Positions 52,775 through 62,169 of a DNA stretch of 64,000 nucleotides are shown here, one piece after another. The notes beneath the pieces are model-generated. The model did not search any database. It saw only the letters and a program-made list of their open reading frames with translations, and was not told the origin of the DNA. Each line of letters starts with the position of its first letter. Positions within the stretch are counted from its first letter, which is position 1. The stretch is from DASRFR01 sp035651455 (GTDB lineage Bacteria > Acidobacteriota > Terriglobia > Terriglobales > Acidobacteriaceae). The stretch lies in the NCBI GenBank assembly GCA_035651455.1, contig DASRFR010000047.1, positions 62,001 to 126,000 of the forward strand. Direction: 5' to 3'. The translations under genes were made by a program, and so were the position numbers.

Positions 52775-53791
52775 GTGATTCGACGCATCGCGCTGCTTTT
52801 GTGTCTCGTCCTGGCATTACCTGCAGTGGCCCAGACCACGATCAACGGAGCCGGCGCCACTTTCCCTTACCCCATCTACTCAAAGTGGTTCAGTGATTAT
52901 CACAACGCTCATTCCGAGGTTCAGATTAACTACCAATCGATTGGAAGCGGCGGCGGCATTCGTCAGCTAACGGCGGGTACGGTCGATTTCGGCGCCAGCG
53001 ACGGCCCCATGACCGATCAGCAGTTGGGCGAAGCGCAGAAAGCGCTGAATACCAAGGTCCTGCACATCCCGACGGTGATGGGCGCGGTGGTGCCGGCCTA
53101 TAACATCCCAGGCGTTAGTAATGACGTGAAGTTTACGCCGGAGGCACTGGCCGGAATTTTCCTGGGCAAGATCACGAGCTGGAAAGATAAGGCGATCACG
53201 GACGCGAATCCCGGGATCAACTTTCCCGACCAGCCTATCGTGGTGGTGCACCGCTCGGATGGCAGCGGCACAACCTACATTTTCACCGACTATCTATCGA
53301 AGATCAGCACTGATTGGCAGAGCCAGGTAGGTAAAGGCACATCGGTCAAATGGCCGGTCGGGCTGGGCGGCAAAGGCAATGAAGGCGTGGCCGGAATGGT
53401 GCGCCAGATGCAAGGCGCAATCGGCTACGTAGAACTGATCTACGCAGTGCAGAACAAGATTCCTTATGGGGTCGTAAAGAACGCCGCGGGCTCATTCGTG
53501 AAAGCTTCGCTGGAGAGCGTGACAGAAGCGGCCGCTTTCGTAAAAGCTATGCCTGCTGATTTTCGTGTCTCGATTACGAACGCACCGGGCAAAGACGCAT
53601 ATCCGATCTCGAGTTTCACCTGGCTGCTAATTCCCGTACAGTCGAAAGATGCGAATAAGGGAAAGATCATTAATGATTTCCTCACCTGGATGGTGGATAG
53701 CGGGCAGAAAGAAACGGCTCAGCTCACCTACGCGCCCCTGCCGCAAAACATCGCGGAAAAAGTAAAGCTGGCGATCAAGCAGGTGCATTGA
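52775..53791 (+). CDS. pstS: phosphate-binding protein PstS
   Basis: Periplasmic receptor of the high-affinity phosphate ABC transporter. 338 aa, GTG start behind AGGAGGAA. The signal peptide is MIRRIALLLCLVLALPAVAQ with no lipobox. The mature protein starts INGAGATFPYPIYSKWFSDYH and has the phosphate-binding regions IGSGGGIRQL (near 50), TVDFGASDGPM and VVHRSDGSGTTYIFTDYL. It is separated from pstC by ppk, sixA and ppx, unlike the contiguous pstSCAB of E. coli, and followed by a terminator. Confidence 0.95.
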   Translation: MIRRIALLLCLVLALPAVAQTTINGAGATFPYPIYSKWFSDYHNAHSEVQINYQSIGSGGGIRQLTAGTVDFGASDGPMTDQQLGEAQKALNTKVLHIPTVMGAVVPAYNIPGVSNDVKFTPEALAGIFLGKITSWKDKAITDANPGINFPDQPIVVVHRSDGSGTTYIFTDYLSKISTDWQSQVGKGTSVKWPVGLGGKGNEGVAGMVRQMQGAIGYVELIYAVQNKIPYGVVKNAAGSFVKASLESVTEAAAFVKAMPADFRVSITNAPGKDAYPISSFTWLLIPVQSKDANKGKIINDFLTWMVDSGQKETAQLTYAPLPQNIAEKVKLAIKQVH

Positions 53792-53858
53792 GGAGGGCAA
53801 CGCCGCTCCGCGAAATCGGCGTTCCCAACATTTTCGAGAAGAAACGCTGGAACTCCTG

Positions 53859-53890
53859 GGCGCCGAGATTTTTATCCGGCGCCTCTTTTT
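53859..53890 (+). terminator. intrinsic terminator after pstS
   Basis: GGCGCCG (53859-53865) pairs with CGGCGCC (53877-53883), followed by TCTTTTT. It lies 68 bases past the pstS stop. It implies that pstS can be transcribed separately from ppk. Confidence 0.75.
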
Positions 53891-54349
53891 CGGAACTTCG
53901 ATTCCAGATATGCCGGGCGCTGGAGATGTCCACCTGAGACGTGCTGCCGGAGTTTCGGCATCTGGTCTATACTACTAAAGGCGTATGGTTCGCTTCGAGC
54001 TCCACCCTTTCTCTCAGCATCACATTGCTTCCTCCGGCTGGTTTGCAGCGCGGCGCCGTCATTTCGCGAGCACGGTCGATCGGAAGCAAAGGCGGTGTGG
54101 GGCCACCAGTGCATAGCAACGACACTGCATGGGACAAGACTAGAGTTAGATAGAACTGTATTGTGAAAGTATCACTTGCGATCGACGCCGGTAGGATGCA
54201 CGGAAGGAGAATCGGGGAGCTGATCTTCAAAAATCAGTTTGCCCGGTTTGCGATTCGAAGCATCTATGTGTTCGCAAGGGCGGGAAAGAGCGGCTCGTAA
54301 TTAGAAGTCAGTGTCCAGAACATCTCCCGAGAATATTTGATTGCGATTT
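53891..54349. other. 459 bases upstream of ppk without a convincing gene
   Basis: Short open frames on both strands look like chance: none has a family resemblance or a good ribosome-binding site. A 35-codon frame starting ATGCACGGAAGG at 54195 and ending at the TAA at 54298-54300 is conceivable but unsupported. The ppk promoter must lie here. Confidence 0.3.
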
Positions 54350-56512
54350 ATGGCGCGCCCCCCGGTCGATATTCCTGCATTTTTTATTAATCGCGAACAG
54401 TCCTGGCTGGCTTTCAACTGGCGCGTGCTGGAAGAGGCACAGGACGAAACCAATCCCCTGCTCGAGCGCCTGAAATTTCTCTCCATCACCGCCAGCAACC
54501 TTGACGAATTCTTCGAGGTTCGCATGGCCGGACTGATTCAGCAACTCGAGGATGGCTATAACGAAGCGGGCGTCGACGGCCTGACCATGGTCGAAGAACG
54601 CGATCTTCTCAGCAGAGAAACGCACGAGTTCGTCAATGAGCAATATCGTTGCTGGAATGACAAGCTGTTGCCGGAGCTTTCAGAGCACGGAATCCGCGTC
54701 CTGGGACTACATGAGTTGGACACCAGGGCCAAAGAGTTCGTCCTAGACTACTGCGAAAGGGAACTGGATCCACTGCTGACCCCGGTGACGGTGGACCCGG
54801 CGCACCCGTTTCCCCGGGTCATCAACAAGGCGCTGTGCGTGGCGTTTCTGCTTCGGCGGCGCCGCCGCTCCTCGCTCACTTACACGGGAGTCGTGTCGGT
54901 ACCACGGGCGCTTCCGCGGCTGGTCCGCTTGCCCTCAGAAGGCACCGACGATTTCATCTTCCTGGCCGACCTGGTGGCCCATCACGCGGCACGGATGTAT
55001 CACGGCTACGATATCGTTTCCTCGGCTGCCTTCCGGGTCACGCGGAACAGCAACCTGTACCTCGCCGAAGAAGAAGCTCGCAGCTTGCTGGAGTCGGTCC
55101 GCGCCGAATTGCATAATCGCCGCAAAGGAGATGCCGTGCGGCTGGAGATCGATACGGACGCTGATCCCGAAATCATCGACCGCCTGCGTACGGTATTCGA
55201 AATTGAACCCTGGCAGGTGTTTCCGGTGAACGGGCCAGTGAACCTCTCCCGCTTATTTAATATCTACGAACAGACGGGGCATCCGGAACTGAAGTTTAAA
55301 ACCTTTGTTCCGCGTGAACTGCGACTGACGGCGAAATCCAAGGACCTGTTCGAGGAGCTACGACGCCACGACGTCCTGCTGCATCATCCTTTCGATTGTT
55401 ATGACGCCGTCATTTCGTTCATCGAGTCGGCAGCGGAAGATGACCGCGTGCTGTCGATCAAGCAGACATTGTATCGGACCAGCGAACACTCGCTGATCGT
55501 GCCGGCGCTGATTTCCGCGGCAGCCCGCAAAGAAGTTACCGCGGTAGTCGAGCTTAAAGCGCGCTTTGATGAGGCTTCCAATATTCGGTGGGCGCGCGAC
55601 CTGGAAGATGCCGGGGTGCAGGTGTTTCATGGGCTCGTAGGGTTGAAGACGCATTGCAAGCTTTCGCTGCTGGTGCGGCGCGATCCCGACGGCGTCACGC
55701 GGCGTTACGCGCACCTTGGGACCGGCAACTACAACGCGACGACGGCACGCATTTATACCGACTTGAGCCTGTTGACTTCGGATCCGGAGATCACGGCGGC
55801 GATCCACGATGTTTTCAGCTTCCTGACTGCTTATGCCGAGCACCCCAATTATGACCCCTTGCTGGTCGCGCCGCTCGACCTGGCGGAGAAGTGCCTGGCG
55901 TTGATTCATCGTGAGGCAGAACACGCGCGCCAGGGCCGGCCAGCACGCATCATCGCCAAAATGAACTCGCTGCTGGACAAGAAAGTGATCATGGCGTTGT
56001 ATGAAGCTTCGCAGGCGGGAGTCGATATCGATCTGATCGTTCGCGGAATTTGCGCCTTGCGGCCCGGCATTCGGGGCGTGAGCGATCGCATTCGCGTGCG
56101 CAGCATTGTTGGGCGATTCCTGGAACACAGCCGGATTTTCTTTTTCGCGAACGCCGGGGACGAAGAAATCTATATCGGCAGCGCGGATTGGATGCCGCGT
56201 AATCTCTACGAGCGGGTTGAGGTGCTGAGCCCGGTCAAGGACCCGCTCTTGCGCGAACGTGTGATCCAGGAGATTCTGCACGTCTACACGGCAGATAATG
56301 TGAAGGCTAGAATTCTGCAACGCGACGGGACCTATATACGGGCCTGGCAATCTGCTCGCGGCAAGAAAGCTTCACGGCGGCCATCCGGGGCGGCGGCATT
56401 CAACGCGCAGGAATTCCTGATCGGCTTGGCGGAAGGAAAACGAAGCCTGGAGGAAGTCCCCGCCGTACCGGTGCGCGGTTCCCGCCGTACACTGGTTGGA
56501 AAGGAACGTTAA
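54350..56512 (+). CDS. ppk: polyphosphate kinase 1
   Basis: Makes polyphosphate from ATP reversibly. 720 aa, typical for PPK1. The N-domain begins FINREQSWLAFNWRVLEEAQDETNPLLERLKFLSITASNLDEFFEVRMAGL. The phospholipase-D-like halves carry the autophosphorylated histidine in GLKTHCKLSLLVRR (around 433) and a second histidine in YAHLGTGNYN (around 454). The C-terminal part has SADWMPRNLYERVEVLSPV. I used ATG 54350; a TTG three codons earlier is possible. It is followed six bases later by sixA. Confidence 0.97.
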   Translation: MARPPVDIPAFFINREQSWLAFNWRVLEEAQDETNPLLERLKFLSITASNLDEFFEVRMAGLIQQLEDGYNEAGVDGLTMVEERDLLSRETHEFVNEQYRCWNDKLLPELSEHGIRVLGLHELDTRAKEFVLDYCERELDPLLTPVTVDPAHPFPRVINKALCVAFLLRRRRRSSLTYTGVVSVPRALPRLVRLPSEGTDDFIFLADLVAHHAARMYHGYDIVSSAAFRVTRNSNLYLAEEEARSLLESVRAELHNRRKGDAVRLEIDTDADPEIIDRLRTVFEIEPWQVFPVNGPVNLSRLFNIYEQTGHPELKFKTFVPRELRLTAKSKDLFEELRRHDVLLHHPFDCYDAVISFIESAAEDDRVLSIKQTLYRTSEHSLIVPALISAAARKEVTAVVELKARFDEASNIRWARDLEDAGVQVFHGLVGLKTHCKLSLLVRRDPDGVTRRYAHLGTGNYNATTARIYTDLSLLTSDPEITAAIHDVFSFLTAYAEHPNYDPLLVAPLDLAEKCLALIHREAEHARQGRPARIIAKMNSLLDKKVIMALYEASQAGVDIDLIVRGICALRPGIRGVSDRIRVRSIVGRFLEHSRIFFFANAGDEEIYIGSADWMPRNLYERVEVLSPVKDPLLRERVIQEILHVYTADNVKARILQRDGTYIRAWQSARGKKASRRPSGAAAFNAQEFLIGLAEGKRSLEEVPAVPVRGSRRTLVGKER

Positions 56513-56518
56513 TTCGCA

Positions 56519-57049
56519 ATGATCATTTATTTCCTCCGTCATGCCAGCGCCGGCCAGCATATGGCGAATCCCAAGAAGGACGAAAAGCGAGGCCTCGATA
56601 AAGATGGCATCGAGCAATGCGGATATGTGGGTCGAGCGCTCGCCGCTTTAGAAGCGGGTGTAGATCTGATCGTTTCCAGCCCGCTGAAGCGATCCATGCA
56701 AACCGCATCTCTCGTGGGCAACGAGCTCGGGTATGAGGGGAAGATTCAGATGGATGACGGCTTGCGGCCGGGGGCGACGTTTTCCGACTTCCGCAAACTG
56801 CTCGACAAAAACGCCAAGCTGGAATCTGTGATGGTGGTGGGGCATAACCCGAATCTAAGCGAGTTCCTGAGCCGCCTGATCAGCGGGACAGGTTGCGAGG
56901 CAAACCTCGAACTCAGGAAGGGAGCCGTGGCGCGAGTGGAGATGAAGCGCAACGCAGCTTCCTTACACTGGTGCGTGACTCCGAAGATTCTGCGCGCGCT
57001 TCATGCCGCCGCAGCCGAGAGCTCTCGTCCGAAGACTTCGCGGAAGTAG
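56519..57049 (+). CDS. sixA: phosphohistidine phosphatase SixA
   Basis: 176 aa. The histidine phosphatase motif is LRHASAG (residues 6-12), with the second histidine in VVGHNPNLSEF and the catalytic Arg in SSPLKRSMQTA. SixA dephosphorylates phosphohistidine, for example on PTS-type proteins. It follows ppk closely, so its job here is probably linked to phosphate or polyphosphate metabolism; that is inferred from position. Its 3' end overlaps the convergent ppx gene by 49 bases. Confidence 0.9.
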   Translation: MIIYFLRHASAGQHMANPKKDEKRGLDKDGIEQCGYVGRALAALEAGVDLIVSSPLKRSMQTASLVGNELGYEGKIQMDDGLRPGATFSDFRKLLDKNAKLESVMVVGHNPNLSEFLSRLISGTGCEANLELRKGAVARVEMKRNAASLHWCVTPKILRALHAAAAESSRPKTSRK

Positions 57050-58530
57050 CCGCGGTCCTTTTCGATCGCCCACAATTCCAGGTCTACGCCAATTCTGCGC
57101 CTGGGGCGGAGAGTAAGCCGGACATTGCCGTCCCGGGCGGAGATACGGATCTGTTGCACAGCTCCGCTGCGGCCCATATTCAGAGCCCTGGCCAGGCGCA
57201 ACAGCATCGAGGCCTTTCGCACCTGCTCTTGCTCATCAGGGGAAAGCGGTTTCATAGCGGGATCGCCGGAGCCAGGCCGCGATTTTCCCAGGTAGCGGGC
57301 GATGGCTGCGATCAGGCGCCGCTGGTGCGGCGTGTATCCAAGAATTTCGGAGTTCGCGATGATGTAGTAAGCGTGACGGTGTCGCCCATTGCGGTTCACG
57401 TAATCGCCCACTTCATACAGCATGGCGGCCGCCGACAGCCATTCCTGGAATTCGGGCGGCAAGCGGTGGACGGATCGCAGAGCGGAAAATAGCTGCATGG
57501 CGGATTCGCGCACCTGCAGCGCGTGGTCCATCTCTACACGGTAGTGCTGCACTGCATTGCGAATGGAATCCCAGCGCTCAGACTGGATTTGTTTTCCCGA
57601 TCGCGTACTGCGATCCGACTCCGCCGCCATCTGGGCGAGAATGCCGTCGCGCAATCCCAGGGGGGAGTAGCGGAATCCTTTGAGCTGGTAACGTTCCAGC
57701 AATTCCGCGTAGACCAGGGCGCCGGCCACAACGATTTCAGCGCGACGCGGTCCTATACCCTGCAACTTACGGCGTTCGTCCAGAGGCAAACGGCTCAGGA
57801 GCTTGGCGATGCGGCGCATGGTGGCGCGGGACACCGCTCCCGGCCGGCCGCGTGGAGCCTTGGGGAGGTGACTGGCTACGGAAGCTAAAGCGTCGGCGGT
57901 GCCGGAAGTGGCGATGACGGCTTTAATTTTCGCGGCGACAATTCGCCCGGCGATGCGGGCGATTTCCCTGCCGACGAATCCCTGCAGTTGCTTGAGTTCG
58001 CTTTTGCGGGGTGGATCGTGGTGCAGAAACTCGTTGGTGAGCCGCACCGCGCCCAAGGGAAGACTAGCGGTGCTCTGAATGTGTCCGGCACGGGAGATGG
58101 TCAGTTCACAACTGCCTCCCCCAAGGTCGATCAGGAGAGTTGGAGATGCACCTACGCGGCCGCTGGAAACCAGGCCAAGATGGATGAGGCGAGCTTCTTC
58201 CAAGCCCGAGATAATTTCTACTTTCCAGCCGGTGGTCGATCGAACCCACTCCAGGAATGCCTTCGCGTTGCGTGCATCGCGCAGCGCGGCGGTAGCCACG
58301 ACGCGGACCGAATCAGTTCCCAGACGCTGTACGGCGCGGTGGAACCGGCGGAGCACCTTCACGGTCTCAGCCATGGCCTGCGGGGAGAGAAAGCCGCCTC
58401 CGAATACGCCTTCTCCCAAGCGCGTGACTTCCCGATCTTCATGCAAGGGAATCAGACGGCCACGGCTGAGGCGCGCGATTTTCAATCGCACCGAGTTCGA
58501 ACCGATGTCCACTGCGGCAAAGGTAGGCAT
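57001..58530 (-). CDS. ppx: exopolyphosphatase / guanosine pentaphosphate phosphohydrolase (Ppx/GppA)
   Basis: 509 aa. The N-terminal actin-like fold begins FAAVDIGSNSVRLKIARL, has the conserved EEARLIHLG and IDLGGGSCELTI (phosphate loops), and continues to about residue 300. The C-terminal half is an HD-type helical domain (AAMLYEVGDYVNRNGRHRHAYYIIANSEILGYTPHQRRLIAAIARYLGKSRPG). It should hydrolyse polyphosphate or pppGpp. It faces sixA/ppk and is divergent from pstC, so its promoter lies in 58531-58677. Confidence 0.94.
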   Translation of the reverse strand: MPTFAAVDIGSNSVRLKIARLSRGRLIPLHEDREVTRLGEGVFGGGFLSPQAMAETVKVLRRFHRAVQRLGTDSVRVVATAALRDARNAKAFLEWVRSTTGWKVEIISGLEEARLIHLGLVSSGRVGASPTLLIDLGGGSCELTISRAGHIQSTASLPLGAVRLTNEFLHHDPPRKSELKQLQGFVGREIARIAGRIVAAKIKAVIATSGTADALASVASHLPKAPRGRPGAVSRATMRRIAKLLSRLPLDERRKLQGIGPRRAEIVVAGALVYAELLERYQLKGFRYSPLGLRDGILAQMAAESDRSTRSGKQIQSERWDSIRNAVQHYRVEMDHALQVRESAMQLFSALRSVHRLPPEFQEWLSAAAMLYEVGDYVNRNGRHRHAYYIIANSEILGYTPHQRRLIAAIARYLGKSRPGSGDPAMKPLSPDEQEQVRKASMLLRLARALNMGRSGAVQQIRISARDGNVRLTLRPRRRIGVDLELWAIEKDRGYFREVFGRELSAAAA

Positions 58531-58677
58531 GACTTCCAGCGCCAGGGCTCTAAGAGATTAACAGCTTCCTGATGCTCGCATGGTTGCGCGCTCTCTTACT
58601 TCCGGGCAATTTTTACAACAGGAATGGCGCCCTCTATTTTCATCATTTTGTAACACGATCCTGTTAGCCTCGGAGCG

Positions 58678-59712
58678 ATGGCAAACCACGCTCTCCCGAG
58701 GCCCACATTGCAAGGTCCTCAGCCGGTTTCAACTCCAGAAACGGCAAACCGGACGAAAGCACGAGCGAATCTTCTGTCACACACCTCGAGCGGAGAAACG
58801 GCCGACAGATTATTTAGCTTCGCGATGCTCGCGTGTGCGACAGCTATCCTCATATTGCTCGGGTTGATCGTGTACGAACTGGTCGCGCGTTCGCAGCTTT
58901 CCTGGCATGCCTCAAGGTGGAGTTTCTTCTTTCGCAGCGACTGGAATCCAGTTGAGGATCAGTTCGGGGCTCTGCCGTTCATCTACGGAACACTGGTTTC
59001 CTCCCTGGTTGCACTGATTCTCTCGGTCCCGCTGGCAGTTGGCGTTGCCGTGTTCACAACCGAGATGTGCCCCAAGTGGCTGCGCGGTCCGCTTTCATTC
59101 ACCACCGAACTGCTGGCCGCTATTCCCAGCGTGATCTATGGGCTGTGGGCGATTTTCGTGCTGGTACCGCTGCTGCGCCAGTATGTGGAGCCGTTGCTGG
59201 GCAAGACCCTGGGCTGGACCGGCCTGTTTGAGGGCGCGCCGTACGGCATCGGCATGCTGGCGGCGGGAATCATTCTCGCCATCATGGTGATCCCCATCAT
59301 CTCGTCGATCACGCGCGAGGTTCTTTCCGTGGTTCCGCAGCATCAGCGGGAGGGCGTTCTTGCACTGGGGGCGACGCGTTGGGAGATGATCCGCATTGGG
59401 GTGTTGCGCAATGCCCGGGCCGGCATTGTGGGCGGAATTATCCTGGGACTCGGCCGCGCGCTGGGCGAGACGATGGCGGTGACGATGGTGATTGGGAATC
59501 GCCCGGAGATTGCGAAATCCCTGTTCGCTCCCGGATACACCATGGCCAGCGTGATTGCCAACGAATTCAGCGAGGCCACGGGCGATACCTATCTGTCAGC
59601 CCTAATTGAGATCGGCCTGGCACTGTTTCTGGTAACGATCATCGTAAATGCACTGGCTCGTTTGATGGTGTGGAGCGTGACACGCGGCCAGCCTGTGAGG
59701 GGACATGCCTGA
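58678..59712 (+). CDS. pstC: phosphate ABC transporter permease PstC
   Basis: Inner-membrane permease for phosphate. 344 aa with a long hydrophilic N-terminus (about 50 residues) before the first helix ATAILILLGLIVYELVA. Six membrane helices and the conserved EAA loop (EGVLALGATRWEMIRIGVLRNARAGIVGGIILGLGRALGETMAV) are visible, plus the TELLAAIPSVIYGLWAIFVLVP segment. The stop overlaps the pstA start by 8 bases. Nearby 5' sequence (58660-58677) has a TTGTAAC half-site resembling the Pho box. Confidence 0.95.
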   Translation: MANHALPRPTLQGPQPVSTPETANRTKARANLLSHTSSGETADRLFSFAMLACATAILILLGLIVYELVARSQLSWHASRWSFFFRSDWNPVEDQFGALPFIYGTLVSSLVALILSVPLAVGVAVFTTEMCPKWLRGPLSFTTELLAAIPSVIYGLWAIFVLVPLLRQYVEPLLGKTLGWTGLFEGAPYGIGMLAAGIILAIMVIPIISSITREVLSVVPQHQREGVLALGATRWEMIRIGVLRNARAGIVGGIILGLGRALGETMAVTMVIGNRPEIAKSLFAPGYTMASVIANEFSEATGDTYLSALIEIGLALFLVTIIVNALARLMVWSVTRGQPVRGHA

Positions 59713-60580
59713 TTCTCACCAGCATGGCACGCTTCGCATCAGTTTATGGCGGCGTTTTGTCGATCGGCTGATGACCGGCGTGGCGGCATTGACCGTGCTG
59801 CTGGTGCTTACGCCGCTGGTCGCCGTCTTTGGCTACCTGGTTTACAAGGGCATTGGCTCGATCAATTGGGCGTTCCTGACCCAGACACCTAAACCGGTCG
59901 GGGAGGCGGGTGGAGGCATGGCCAATGCCATCGCCGGATCCGTCCTGATCCTGGCCATCGCCAGTGCTATAGGCGTTCCCATTGGGATCGGAGCGGGAGT
60001 CTACCTGTCTGAGTACGGGCGCAACCGCTTTGGAGATTTCGTTCGCTTCACGTCCGATGTGCTCAATGGCGTTCCTTCGATCGTCATCGGGATAGTCGCC
60101 TATGCGATCGTGGTGCTTCGGCAGAAGCACTTCTCTGCGTTGGCGGGCGGAGTGGCGCTCGCGATCATGATGATCCCAACCATTGCGCGCACCACGGAGG
60201 AAATGCTGTTGCTGGTGCCGATTGCCATCCGGGAAGCGGCCTATGGCCTGGGGGTGCCCCGCTGGAAAACCACGCTTTCCATTACGCTGCGTACCGCAAC
60301 TTCCGGGATCATCACGGGCGTGATGCTGGCATTCGCTCGAGTGGCCGGAGAAACGGCTCCGTTGCTATTTACCGCCTTCGGCAACCAGTATTGGAACTGG
60401 AATGTGAAGGAACCAACCGCGGCCCTGCCGTTGCAGGTATTCACCTACGCTATCTCTCCCTTTGACGAATGGCATCGGCAAGCATGGGCGGGCGCATTGG
60501 TCTTGATTATTTTGATCGTAGGTGCAGTCACGGCGGTTCGGGTAGCAGTGCGTCACGGAACTTTTGCGGGAGCCAGCTAG
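59705..60580 (+). CDS. pstA: phosphate ABC transporter permease PstA
   Basis: 291 aa, six hydrophobic helices. Signature parts: GIGSINWAFLTQTPKPVGEAGGGMANAIAGSVLI and the EAA loop EAAYGLGVPRWKTTLSITLRTATSGIITGVMLAFARVAGETAPLL. It forms the translocation pore with PstC. It overlaps pstC and directly abuts pstB, whose start follows the stop codon. Confidence 0.96.
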   Translation: MPDSHQHGTLRISLWRRFVDRLMTGVAALTVLLVLTPLVAVFGYLVYKGIGSINWAFLTQTPKPVGEAGGGMANAIAGSVLILAIASAIGVPIGIGAGVYLSEYGRNRFGDFVRFTSDVLNGVPSIVIGIVAYAIVVLRQKHFSALAGGVALAIMMIPTIARTTEEMLLLVPIAIREAAYGLGVPRWKTTLSITLRTATSGIITGVMLAFARVAGETAPLLFTAFGNQYWNWNVKEPTAALPLQVFTYAISPFDEWHRQAWAGALVLIILIVGAVTAVRVAVRHGTFAGAS

Positions 60581-61339
60581 ATGGGTGTCGCCATCCAAGT
60601 CGACAAGCTGAATGCCTGGTACGGCAAGACACAGGCGCTGCAGGACATCAATTTGCATGTCCAGGCGAATCACGCCACGGCTCTCATCGGACCCTCCGGC
60701 TGCGGGAAGTCGACCTTCATTCGTTGTCTCAACCGCATGCATGAAACCATTCCCGAAGCGCGCGTCGAGGGCAGGGTTCAAATTGGCGAGTTGGACGCAT
60801 ACAACGGCACTTCGCCAACCCAATTGCGCCGCCGCGTGGGCATGGTGTTCCAGAAACCCAATCCATTTCCCTCGATGTCTATTTACGATAACGTGGCATC
60901 CGGCCTGAAGTTAAACGGGGTGCGAGACCGGAAAAAGCTTGATGAAGTGGTGGAGCGGTCTTTGAATGCGTCGGCGCTGTGGGAAGAGGTTAAGGACAGC
61001 ATTCACAAGAAGTCGGGCGCCAGCCTCTCGGGCGGCCAGCAGCAGCGCTTGTGCATTGCGCGGGCGCTCGCGGTGGAGCCGGAGGTGTTGCTGATGGACG
61101 AGCCCTGCTCCGCGCTCGATCCGATTTCCACCGGCAAAATCGAAGAGCTCATTTTTCAACTGAAAGAGCAGTACACTATCGTGATCGTGACCCACAACAT
61201 GCAGCAAGCCGCCCGCGTCGCGGAGTTCACCGGGTTCTTTCTCTTAGGCAAGCTGGTGGAATTCGACAAGACGGAAAAGATTTTTACTACTCCTTCCGAC
61301 AAGCGGACAGAAGACTACATCACAGGCAGGTTCGGATAA
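60581..61339 (+). CDS. pstB: phosphate ABC transporter ATPase PstB
   Basis: 252 aa ATPase. Walker A GPSGCGKST (about residues 38-46), Q-loop VFQKPNPFP, signature LSGGQQQRLCIARALA, Walker B VLLMDEPCSALDP, and the H-loop VTHNMQQA are all present. It powers PstCA. The ATG follows the pstA stop without a gap, and its own stop overlaps the phoU start (TAATG). Confidence 0.97.
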   Translation: MGVAIQVDKLNAWYGKTQALQDINLHVQANHATALIGPSGCGKSTFIRCLNRMHETIPEARVEGRVQIGELDAYNGTSPTQLRRRVGMVFQKPNPFPSMSIYDNVASGLKLNGVRDRKKLDEVVERSLNASALWEEVKDSIHKKSGASLSGGQQQRLCIARALAVEPEVLLMDEPCSALDPISTGKIEELIFQLKEQYTIVIVTHNMQQAARVAEFTGFFLLGKLVEFDKTEKIFTTPSDKRTEDYITGRFG

Positions 61340-62046
61340 TGCGCACTCGCTTCCAACAAGGTCTCGACGAACTTCGGCAGAAATTGCTGCGCATGGGCGG
61401 TCTGGCGGAACAGGCAGTAGACCGCGCATGCCAGGCGTACAGCGATCGAGACCTGACCCGCTGCCAGATGGTGCTGGAAAACGAAAGTCTCATCAACGGC
61501 GCCGAGCGTGAAATCGATGAGCTTGCCTTCGATCTGCTGGCGATGCAGCAGCCCATGGCCGTCGACCTGCGGTTCATCCTGGCAGTGACGAAGATCAACT
61601 CCGACCTGGAACGCGTCGGCGATCAGGCAGTTAATATCGCCGAGAGGGTGATGGACATGGTCGAGCTCCCGACCGTCGACCTGCCTGTCGATATTCCCCG
61701 GATGGCCGCGGCGGTGAGCGCGATGGTACGTCGCGCACTCGAGTCGTTCATTGAAGGCAAAGCAGAGCTGGCGCAGGCGGTGCTGGAAATGGACAACGTC
61801 ATCGACCGCATGCGCGACGAGGCCTTCATCACCCTGGTGAAGACCATGAACGAGCAGCCGGAAAAGACGCGCCAGGCGCTGGATGCGCTGTTGGTGGCGC
61901 GCAACCTGGAGCGGGTGGCCGATCACGCCACGAATATCGCTGAAGATGTGATCTTCTGGGTGCGTGGTCACGACGTGCGTCACAATGCCGGGCCGGAAAC
62001 CGGCACGGAAGAGTCCGTCACTCCATTCCCTAATCGAGCCACATAG
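61339..62046 (+). CDS. phoU: phosphate signalling protein PhoU
   Basis: 235 aa, starting at the ATG overlapping the pstB stop. Two PhoU three-helix repeats are visible, each with an acidic metal-binding motif: DLERVGDQAVNIAERV and NLERVADHATNIAEDV. PhoU represses the Pho regulon and moderates PstSCAB flux when phosphate is abundant, normally by acting on the sensor PhoR, which is not in this window. It is followed 123 bases later by a secreted phosphoesterase. Confidence 0.95.
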   Translation: MRTRFQQGLDELRQKLLRMGGLAEQAVDRACQAYSDRDLTRCQMVLENESLINGAEREIDELAFDLLAMQQPMAVDLRFILAVTKINSDLERVGDQAVNIAERVMDMVELPTVDLPVDIPRMAAAVSAMVRRALESFIEGKAELAQAVLEMDNVIDRMRDEAFITLVKTMNEQPEKTRQALDALLVARNLERVADHATNIAEDVIFWVRGHDVRHNAGPETGTEESVTPFPNRAT

Positions 62047-62169
62047 AATTTCGTACCGCAGCCGCGGACAAGCAATCGGGAGCCAGCCGCTGGCGCGGCG
62101 ATGGGCCATGTCTCTGTTCCGCACAGGCGATCGTTATGATACAAGTGTGAAAACCCAGCGGGAGGCCTC

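Noticed and set aside
54161..54176. TGTGA-x-TCAC palindrome upstream of ppk as a third CRP-like site
   Set aside because: The spacer is five bases (TGTGA-AAGTA-TCACT), not six, so the half-sites would not be in register.
53941..54230. Two overlapping frames of 70-87 codons upstream of ppk
   Set aside because: They lie opposite each other on both strands, lack ribosome-binding sites and protein-like features.
55358..56350. 330-codon minus-strand frame opposite ppk
   Set aside because: Mirror of the conserved catalytic half of polyphosphate kinase.
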